The notes below the pieces were generated by a model. That model saw only the letters and a list, made by a program, of their open reading frames with translations, had not been told where the DNA came from and searched no databases. A DNA stretch of 64,000 nucleotides from assembly GCA_002007465.1 (NCBI GenBank), contig LNAC01000742.1:353631-417630 (forward strand). Reading direction: 5' to 3'. Position numbers and translations under genes: made by a program. Position 1 is the stretch's first letter, and each line of letters opens with the position of its first letter. The DNA comes from Ailurus styani. Taxonomy: Eukaryota > Chordata > Mammalia > Carnivora > Ailuridae. This document shows, one piece after another, positions 56,875 to 64,000 of the stretch.

Positions 56875-57078
56875 GGGGTGCCTGGGTGGCTCAGTGGATT
56901 AAAGCCTCTGCCTTCAGCTCAGGTCATGATCTCAGGGTCCTGGGGTCAAGCCCCGCATCGGGCTCTCTGCTCAGTGGGGAGCCTGCTTCCTCCTCTCTCT
57001 CTCTGCCTGCCTCTCTGCCTACTTGGAATCTCTCTCTCTCTCTCTGTCAAATAAATGAATAAAAAATCTTTAAAAAAA
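56875..57078 (+). mobile_element. Young mustelid-type SINEC element
   Basis: Head GGGGTGCCTGGGTGGCTCAG, 'GGATTAAAGCCTCTGCC', CT-rich body, tail AAATAAATGAATAAAAAATC. The flanking AAAATATTTTGG / AAAAAAATTTGG pair is a weak target duplication. Confidence 0.94.
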
Positions 57079-58358
57079 ATTTGGACCACAGTTAAAGACT
57101 ACAGAAGATCAGCATCTTTCTTAACCCTTCTCAATCCTTGAAACCCAATGAACACAATAAAACACATCTAAAGGGAAATACTAACTCTCCATATTCAACA
57201 TAATCCTTCTAAACACCAACTATAGACAACTTATAAGTATCGTGAAATGAAAATTGTTGGTCCAGAGGGGTACTTCACTTCTCCCCTGATAGGCAAGATA
57301 CAGAGTTCATTGAAGTATCCTGGCCAGTTGAGAGAGCAGAGGTGATACCTACCTGGTGAGAGTGGAAAGTGGAAGGGGCCTTGACTTAAAATCCGATCTG
57401 ATCTACACACGAGGGATGTCAACACCAAAAACTAAGAGACGTGACCCCAGAAAACCAGCAGAAAGGAATTCTTTAAAAGATACAGTGAGAATGTATGGAA
57501 GACTATAACTTCTGATAGAAGCTTCTGATAGAAGCTGCTCCAACTTATTCACTAGCGACCACACTCCACCCCCAAAATACTGCCTCACATGCCCTCTCCC
57601 TATGTAATTTTTTAAACAAATATTTGGAGGCAGGCAAATTCTGGGGTGAATGGCACATGCCCTGGAGATAGACTGCCTCTGGGAAGATCAACCCCATTCT
57701 GCTACAGGGTGTCTTGAGCAATACACAAAACCTCTTGCCCTCAGTCTCCTCGTTTGGGCCACAACAGCATGAAAACAATGGAAGATATTTTATCCTTAAT
57801 ATCAAACATACCTCAAATATTTTCATATTACTCAAAAGACACAGATTTTGAGAATGACACAGCTTTATGTAGTAACGGTATTATAAAATATAAAAAATGT
57901 GATTATTCTATTTTACAAATGTAGAGCATAGGGGGAATAAATTAGGACAAATAAGAATAATGATCATTAACAAAATGATAAATATCATTCAGCATATTTT
58001 GCTCTATTTTAAAATAACCCTTTTATTCCACGAATGAAATTTCTGTGTTCATTCTGCTGACTGGGTGATTTTCCCACTGACTCTAATGCTTTTAGTGAAA
58101 ATTAAATTGCACAGAAACTGCCACACTGCAGATGTTTTAGTTAGGCTACTTGTAATTTATAGATAATGTTAACTCTAAAGATCACATCTGTAGTATACTA
58201 AAATACTTGAATCATCTTTGGCTTTCACATATTTAATAATGAAGTTTCTAGATGAAGAAGAAATAGTGGAGGGCCAGATACTCTGTTCAGCTCTTCATAT
58301 TTAATTCATGTTGAAATCAACGCAATTTGCTCATTGATAGCTGCAGAATTTCTATTTT
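57079..58358. other. Single-copy DNA, possible conserved block at 58000-58330
   Basis: A 13-bp tandem duplication (CTTCTGATAGAAG twice) lies at about 57509-57536. 58000-58330 is repeat-free with balanced composition and TAAT/ATTA cores, a conserved-element texture without proof. Three minus-strand open frames at 57231-57835 have no recognisable domain. Confidence 0.4.
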
Positions 58359-58374
58359 AAAATTATTGCTATTC

Positions 58375-58570
58375 GGGCGCCTGGGTGGCTCAGTGGGTTA
58401 ATGCCTCTGCTTTCGGCTCAGGTCATGATCTCAGGGTCCTGGGATCGAGGCCCGCATCGGGCTCCCTGCTCAGCGGGGAGCCTGCTTCCCCCTCTCTCTC
58501 TCTGCCTGCCTCTCTGCCTCCTTGTGATCTCTCTCCCTCTGTGAAATAAATAAATAAAATCTTTAAAAAA
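58375..58570 (+). mobile_element. Young mustelid-type SINEC element
   Basis: Head GGGCGCCTGGGTGGCTCAGT and 'GGGTTAATGCCTCTGC'. A perfect 16-bp target duplication, AAAATTATTGCTATTC, lies at 58359-58374 and 58571-58586. Confidence 0.97.
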
Positions 58571-58586
58571 AAAATTATTGCTATTC

Positions 58587-59494
58587 AAAGCCATTAATGA
58601 CTTCCCAAGAAAGAAAGCAAAGATTTCAAGTAGGCATTTCTGAATCCTATTTTCTTTAAAGGCAAAATGTTTCCTTCATAACTCTGAATTCTTACAATGC
58701 ACTTCCTTCTATGGGCAGAACATATGGATATTAATGGTAAATCTCAGCAAACACGGACAATTTAAAAGGCAGAAAACTGGTTGTGTGGGCTTGGATGATA
58801 ATTTAATCCTATCAATCTCAAGCTGAAAAATTCCTAAATGGCTCATAAATACAAAGCTGTTTTTTTTTTTCAAATACTAAAGCGTGATTTGTGTTTCTAT
58901 GTAATTCATTATGAAAATTTTTGGTAAAACACACATTTTAAAATTCTAAAAGAAAAAAATTTATTCCAAAAGTAAGCGCTATTTCTAGCATCTTTTCAAA
59001 ATAAAACTGATGGGGAAATGGTAGTTACAGTTGTATGTAGATATTCACAAACTATAATCTACTTACAATAAAACCATCAGAATACCAAAATTCTATTAAA
59101 AATCTAAATGGCCTTATTTATGAAACTTTAGAAAAATGAATTAGAATAACAGAGGTAAGCTAAAAGAAATTATAAGTTGCTTAAATTTTTTCTTAACTAT
59201 TTTAGTTTTTGTGTAATGTGTTAGAAGCTGATGAACTGGATATAACAAATATTGTCTCTTTGACCAACAAGATCATATCATATCTGAAAAGAAACGCAAC
59301 TTTATTTCACAATATAAATCCAACATCAATTCTTAAAATCTCAGGTGTTAATTTTTTTCTCTTTTCATTTTCTCCTATAAGTTACTAGTTCTAGAATAGC
59401 GGTCGTATCATTAATTTGCGAAACAGTCAATAAAGAAAAACAACAAGCACTATTTTCATTATTCCTTTGTGACACATTAATGTAAATACATAAC
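58587..59494. other. Single-copy AT-rich DNA, nothing recognised
   Basis: No feature recognised. Confidence 0.45.
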
Positions 59495-59498
59495 AGTT

Positions 59499-59688
59499 TT
59501 TTTTAAAGATTTATTTATTTATTTTAGAGAGAGAGAGAGAGCTGCAGAGGGAGAGGGAGAGAATCTCAAGGAAACTCCCTGCAGAGTGAGGAGATATGTA
59601 TGGGGTTCGATCCCACAACCCTGAGATCATGACCTGAGCCAAAAACCAAGTGTTGGAGGCTCAACACACTAAGCCACCCAGAAGCCCC
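59499..59688 (-). mobile_element. Old SINEC element
   Basis: Minus-strand copy ending 'AAGCCACCCAGAAGCCCC'. The head complement is diverged ('GTTGGAGGCTCAACACACTA'). ATACATAACAG on the left and ATACATAAGAG on the right form a probable decayed target duplication. Confidence 0.9.
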
Positions 59689-59766
59689 ATACCATACATA
59701 AGAGATTTTTAACAAGAATAAAATGGTATTCTTATATATGATACATTGTGGTATAAACTTTCTATG

Positions 59767-59953
59767 AGATTTTATTTATTTATTTCTCAGACAGAGAGAG
59801 AGCACAAGCAGGCAGAGTGGCAGGCAGAGTCAGAGGAAGAAGCAGGCTCCCTGCTGAGCAAGGAGCCCAATGCGGAACTCGATCCCAGGACCCTGGGATC
59901 ATGACCTGAGTCAAAGGCAGCTGCTTAACCAACTGAGCCACCCAGGCGTCCCA
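59767..59953 (-). mobile_element. SINEC element, intermediate age
   Basis: Minus-strand copy, 'AGATTTTATTTATTTATTTC', GA-rich block, ending 'GAGCCACCCAGGCGTCC'. The flanking AGATTTTAT words may be the target duplication but also resemble the SINE's own tail. Confidence 0.92.
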
Positions 59954-60344
59954 AGATTTTATATTCTAACATTACACGTAACATATATATAAATCTTCAT
60001 ATTTTGACTATTCTTGGCTTTCTTTTAGCCTTACATAGTACTATTTTGACTTTCAACATTAGATTTTACAATGCTTTGGGGAAAAAATACAACTTCTAAA
60101 ATGTACGTCCTATGACGAGGGCTTTAAAGTCCTCACCAAAAATTCTAAAGCCTCAGGATCCTGTTCTTATCTCTCATCCCCCAACTACTCTTGAGGGCTC
60201 CCAATGATCTTGCCCTATCCTGTGGACCTCAATTCTCTCTCTCAGGTAGTTTTCATTTTTGATCACATGAAACAAATTATTCCTCTGAAAATTAACTTAG
60301 GCTACTTTCTATAATTATTTACTATTTTTTTCTCCAAAATTATT
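59954..60344. other. Single-copy DNA, nothing recognised
   Basis: No feature recognised. Confidence 0.45.
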
Positions 60345-60460
60345 AAACATGCATTACATGAAAGGAACTATTCTAAGCTTCTTACACTTATTTAATTATT
60401 TATGGGGCAAGTCCCATAGCTATTAAGTGACAGAGCTATAATATGAAAGTCTATTTGCTT
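60345..60460 (-). mobile_element. MIR-like relic
   Basis: 'CATGCATTACATGAAAGGAA', 'CTATTCTAAGCTTCTTACAC' and 'AGCTATTAAGTGACAGAGCT' follow antisense MIR order, with the middle deleted. Confidence 0.6.
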
Positions 60461-60849
60461 TTTCACAGGAGATTGCCAATTTAATTATCTGCCAAAACCT
60501 CAGACTCATCATTTCTGAACCATACTTTACTCAACTTGAACCACCTCCTCTTTGCAAATTCCTGTCTTAAATCGAAACCACAATCATCCTAACTTAGGCC
60601 TTCTCTTTTTCCCTTCTGGTGTTTCATTAGAAAATTTATCACCTCATGCCATCTTAAATATCTCAAAGTGATCACAGTGTTGTTCATCACTGTTTTCCAA
60701 TTAACTACTGTTTTAGTCATAATATCTTTAGACTACCGCATAAGTTCCATCACTAGTCCCCTCAAGGTGTCTGGTAGCCTAGATCCCTTCCCAGATACTC
60801 TAATTCCACTAGTTTACACTTCATTTAACCTCTACCTTCTTCCTGATAA
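60461..60849. other. Pyrimidine-leaning DNA, possibly more L2
   Basis: No confident match. The texture continues into the L2 relic that follows. Confidence 0.35.
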
Positions 60850-61420
60850 GTCTTGTCTGCCTCACACTGTACCATCATCAAATTCCTTCTAAAGCTTCCC
60901 ACTGGGCACCTGGGTGGCTCAGTGGGTTAAAGCCTCTGCCTTCGGCTCAGGTCATGATCTCAGGGTCCTGGGATCGAGGCCCGCATCGGGCTCTCTGCTC
61001 GGCAGGGAGCCTGCTTCCTCCTCTCTCTCTCTCTCTGCCTGCCTCTCTGCCTCCTTGTGATCTCTCTCTGTGTGTCAAATGAAAAAATAAAATCTAAAAA
61101 AAATAAAAAATAAAAAAAATAAAGCTTCCCACTGCATTCAGATCATAATCCAAGGTGCCTAGCCTAAATAAAGAACCCTCTGATCTGTCCCCACCTAAGT
61201 CTGTGGGCACCCATACCTCTTATAACCCAATTTCTATACCTTTTAAAATAGTCCATAAACATTTCCTATGTAGTCTCTGTTAAAGCTAGTTCCTTCATCT
61301 AAATTATATCCTTGCCAATCCTTGGAAGCCCAGTCCAAATCCTAATGGCCATGGGTCACACTGGTCTTTTATTTTTGACTACCTATAGTGTTTGCTTCTT
61401 CCCAGTAATTGCAAAAATTA
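60850..61420 (+). mobile_element. L2 relic split by a young SINE
   Basis: 'CCTTCTAAAGCTTCCCACTG' continues after the SINE as 'CATTCAGATCATAATCCAAG', then 'CCTCTGATCTGTCCCCACCT', 'CCAATCCTTGGAAGCCCAGT' and 'CCAAATCCTAATGGCCATGG'. The order matches L2 sense ('cttcccattgcacttagaataaaatccaaac...ctggccccacctacct...'). Confidence 0.7.
60905..61120 (+). mobile_element. Young mustelid-type SINEC element
   Basis: Head GGCACCTGGGTGGCTCAGTG, 'GGTTAAAGCCTCTGCC', tail AAAATCTAAAAAAAATAAAA. A perfect 14-bp target duplication, AAAGCTTCCCACTG, lies at 60891-60904 and 61121-61134, in L2 sequence. Confidence 0.97.
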
Positions 61421-61858
61421 CAAATACTCTTCTCGTTTTGAGTATATATTAAATATGTTCTTAATTTGTATTATAGGAGTCTAATTTCAAGGTCAGGAAC
61501 ATAACATATGCAAACCATTTCTAGCTCATGTAATAGCATACCTAGAGACACTTCTTGGAAAATAAAATTCTAAAGAAAACATTTTTGTATATAAAATAAT
61601 TGAACTCAGTACACTATAGAACCCTGAGGCACTACATATATGCTAATGGTTACATATTTGTGAACTATTATATAAACATTCATCCTCATATGATCTTACT
61701 TTTTCAAAAGGATCTTAGACAAAGAAAAAGTACACCAAGAATTATGATTTTTTTCAGCCAATTATTCAACTTATCTCGTATAAGTTTTTTATATGCCTCT
61801 ATAACATTGTATGGGATGAACTAAATTAACTTTTTGCTAAAGAGAAGAAGCCCCTGGT
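61421..61858. other. Single-copy AT-rich DNA, nothing recognised
   Basis: No feature recognised. Confidence 0.45.
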
Positions 61859-61872
61859 AAAACTCAATCCTG

Positions 61873-62076
61873 GGGCGCCTGGGTGGCTCAGTGGGTTAAA
61901 GCCTCTGCTTTCGGCTCGGGTCATGATCTCAGCGTCCTGGGATCGAGGCCCGCATTGGGCTCTCTGCTCGGCAGGGAGCCTGCTTCCTCCTCTCCTTGTC
62001 TCTTTGCCTGCCTCTCTGCCTACTTGTGATCTCTCTCTCTGTGTCAAATAAATAAATAAAATCTTAAAAAAAAAAA
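61873..62076 (+). mobile_element. Young mustelid-type SINEC element
   Basis: Head GGGCGCCTGGGTGGCTCAGT, 'GGGTTAAAGCCTCTGC', complete A-tail. A perfect 14-bp target duplication, AAAACTCAATCCTG, lies at 61859-61872 and 62077-62090. Confidence 0.97.
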
Positions 62077-62202
62077 AAAACTCAATCCTGTTCCTTGACA
62101 AAAGCTTAAAAACTAGAATTACTATGAGAGTAACTATGAAACAATATATCTTGCTAATCTTGCTATGCTATCAAAGCATTTAGTTAGAGATGAGGCATTT
62201 TA

Positions 62203-62413
62203 TTTTATTTTTTTTTTAAGATTTTATTTATTCAAGAGAAAGAGTGCGAGAGAAAGAGAGGGAGCATGAGGCAGGGGGAGGAACAGAGGGGGAGGGAGAA
62301 GCAGACTCCCCGCTGAGCAGGGAGCCCAACATGGGACTCCATCCAGAGGACTCCAGGATCATGACCTGAGCAGAAGGCAGACACTTAACCGACTGAGCCA
62401 CCCAGGCACCCAA
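62203..62413 (-). mobile_element. Older SINEC element
   Basis: Minus-strand copy ending 'CACTTAACCGACTGAGCCAC' then CCAGGCACCC. A 15-bp target duplication with one mismatch, AGATGAGGCATTTTA at 62188-62202 and AGATGAGACATTTTA at 62414-62428. Confidence 0.96.
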
Positions 62414-62612
62414 AGATGAGACATTTTAAAAGAAGTTCATTACGGTTTATTTTACACAAATTTCAACTTTATCTTTAATTGTTTTCACTCTATTAACTAT
62501 GCCTTACATACAACTAGAAATTTTAAGAGGAGTAAAAATTTAAAGGGAGGGGTATCAGTTTCAGTGATTTTGAGGAATTTGAAAGGATAATTCACCAACT
62601 CTGATGTTTTCT

Positions 62613-62817
62613 TTTTTTTTTTTTAAAGATTTTATTTATTTATTTGACACAGAGAGAGAGATTACAAGTAGGCAGAGAGGCAGGCAGAGAGACAGGGAGA
62701 GGAGGAAGCAGGCTCCTGCTGAGCAGAGAGCCCGATGCGGGCCTCGATCCCAGGACACTGAGATCATGACCTGAGCTGAAAGCAGAGGCTTTAACCCACT
62801 GAGCCACCCAGGCGCCC
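62613..62817 (-). mobile_element. Young mustelid-type SINEC element
   Basis: Minus-strand copy ending GAGCCACCCAGGCGCCC. A 16-bp target duplication with one mismatch, AACTCTGATGTTTTCT at 62597-62612 and AACTCTGATATTTTCT at 62818-62833. Confidence 0.97.
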
Positions 62818-62982
62818 AACTCTGATATTTTCTAATAATGGAGTATAATGATTATCTTTTAGGTTAAATTAGAAAATGAACTTTTTCACTGGGATCTGAG
62901 CATGCAAGCTCACTTAACATTTTTAATGAAAGCATCCCAGAGTTATCAACACACCTAGTGGAAATAGAATAATTAATACATA

Positions 62983-63188
62983 GGGTGCCTGGGTGACTCA
63001 CTCCCTTAAGCATCTGCCTTGCACTCAGGTCATGATCCCAGACTCCTGGGATCCAGCCTCTGTAGGGCTCCCTGCTCAGCAGGGAGCCTGCTTCTCCCTC
63101 TCCCTCTGACCCTCCCCGCTGCTCTTGCTCTCCCTCTCACTCTTTCACTCTGGCTCTCTCATAAATAAATAAAAAAACCTAAGAAAAA
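62983..63188 (+). mobile_element. Older SINEC element
   Basis: Head GGGTGCCTGGGTGACTCACT with 'CCCTTAAGCATCTGCC', CT-rich body, short ATAAATAAATAAAAAAACC tail. AGAATAATTAATACATA on the left and AGAATAATACATAA on the right suggest a decayed target duplication. Confidence 0.93.
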
Positions 63189-63200
63189 GAATAATACATA

Positions 63201-64000
63201 AAAATAGGTTCATTTGAAAAGGTAAAAACTCACAGTATTAAAAAATGCTATAGATACTTATTATATATTGTACATACAAAATTTATGATCTAACAAATAT
63301 ATTAAACATCTTAAAAGTTGTGTGCTCAGCCCTTATCTAGTAATCAAGTCAACATTAGGGTTGTATGAACTATGACAGTGGCTATTACTGTAATACTGTT
63401 TATGGCCTAAAATGTTTATATAAATTACAAAGAAATTCAATCATAACTGTGTCACCTATCAAGAGTTAGCTTTCTTTTTTCAATTTATGTTAATGAATTG
63501 GAATCTCATTTTAATCAGCTATTTACAATTTACATTTACATTTCAGCTGATATTGTACAAATTAAGGATTCTCAAATCTTCTTTTCTTTTTTTTAAGCAA
63601 ATCCTTATAGCAAAAGAAAGCAAGAATTAATAGTAGTTAATCCTTCCTAGTGGTTGTGTGTGCATGGGGGATCAGTGTAAAAGATGGTAACCGCTGAGTT
63701 AACTTTCATTGCTCCAGCTGTTAACCAGATGTTCAAGACAAGTGAATTGCCCAGGAATGTTTTTCTAAATTCTTCTTAATCTGTTAAATTATGCAAATAC
63801 TAGAATATTTTAATCATGTACCTAAAGTTCTGCTACAAAATTCACATTAAGAATTCTGAAATAATTCAAATACAATACTTATTAAAATTATAAAGTATAA
63901 AAATAATTATGAGGCTAACAGAATATGAGCTCTATTTGTGTTGAAATAAAAATGTAATATGTATAAAAATCAATAAGAAACACAGACTAAAATTCTATCT
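63201..64000. other. Single-copy AT-rich DNA to the window edge
   Basis: No repeat or gene recognised. Confidence 0.5.

Overview
The window is AT-rich nuclear DNA from a carnivoran mammal, and most probably a mustelid (ferret, mink, marten, otter or badger lineage). The evidence is its dominant repeat, a tRNA-derived carnivore SINE (SINEC/CAN-SINE class). The SINE head reads GGCGCCTGGGTGGCTCAGTG followed by GGTTAAAGCCTCTGCC, the body is CT-rich, and the tail is AAATAAATAAAATCTT plus poly-A. The 'TTAAAGCC' head is, from memory, the mustelid form and differs from the dog, bear, seal and cat forms. The family assignment is an inference; the species and locus cannot be named from the sequence.

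I found no protein-coding gene, exon set, CpG island or structural RNA gene. No open frame exceeds about 134 codons, and the longer ones fall in repeats or lack any recognisable domain. The window is best read as part of a gene desert or a very large intron.

Layout. 0-11 kb is mostly single-copy AT-rich DNA with three SINEs, a few MIR relics and a GA microsatellite. About 7.9 kb (3.5-11.4 kb) has no SINEC insertion. 11-23 kb holds young SINEs, one nested SINE-in-SINE, two L1 3'-end fragments (15.2-15.7 and 22.2-23.0 kb) and ancient MIR/L2 relics. 23-33 kb is again SINE-poor, with a MER5A-type hAT relic at 25.5 kb and a (GGAA)n microsatellite at 27.7 kb. 33-63 kb is SINE-dense, with about 30 insertions in 30 kb on both strands. 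That part also holds two carnivore L1 3' ends with visible target-site duplications, an L1 with the head-to-head structure expected from twin priming (42.5-44.3 kb), a 122-bp AT-rich palindrome (50.2 kb), several ancient LTR-like relics and two assembly gaps (52230-52253 and 52561). The last 0.8 kb is single-copy.

The working content is therefore a record of retrotransposition. L1 supplies the machinery class, and the SINEs carry the expected L1-type marks: A-tails and 11-18 bp target-site duplications. Most young insertions have perfect or one-mismatch duplications, so they are recent. I found no convincing new biological system. The most distinctive structures are the palindrome, the inverted L1, and the SINE whose body appears to be missing in the 24-N gap. 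Repeat names for the older elements are from memory and need a library search.
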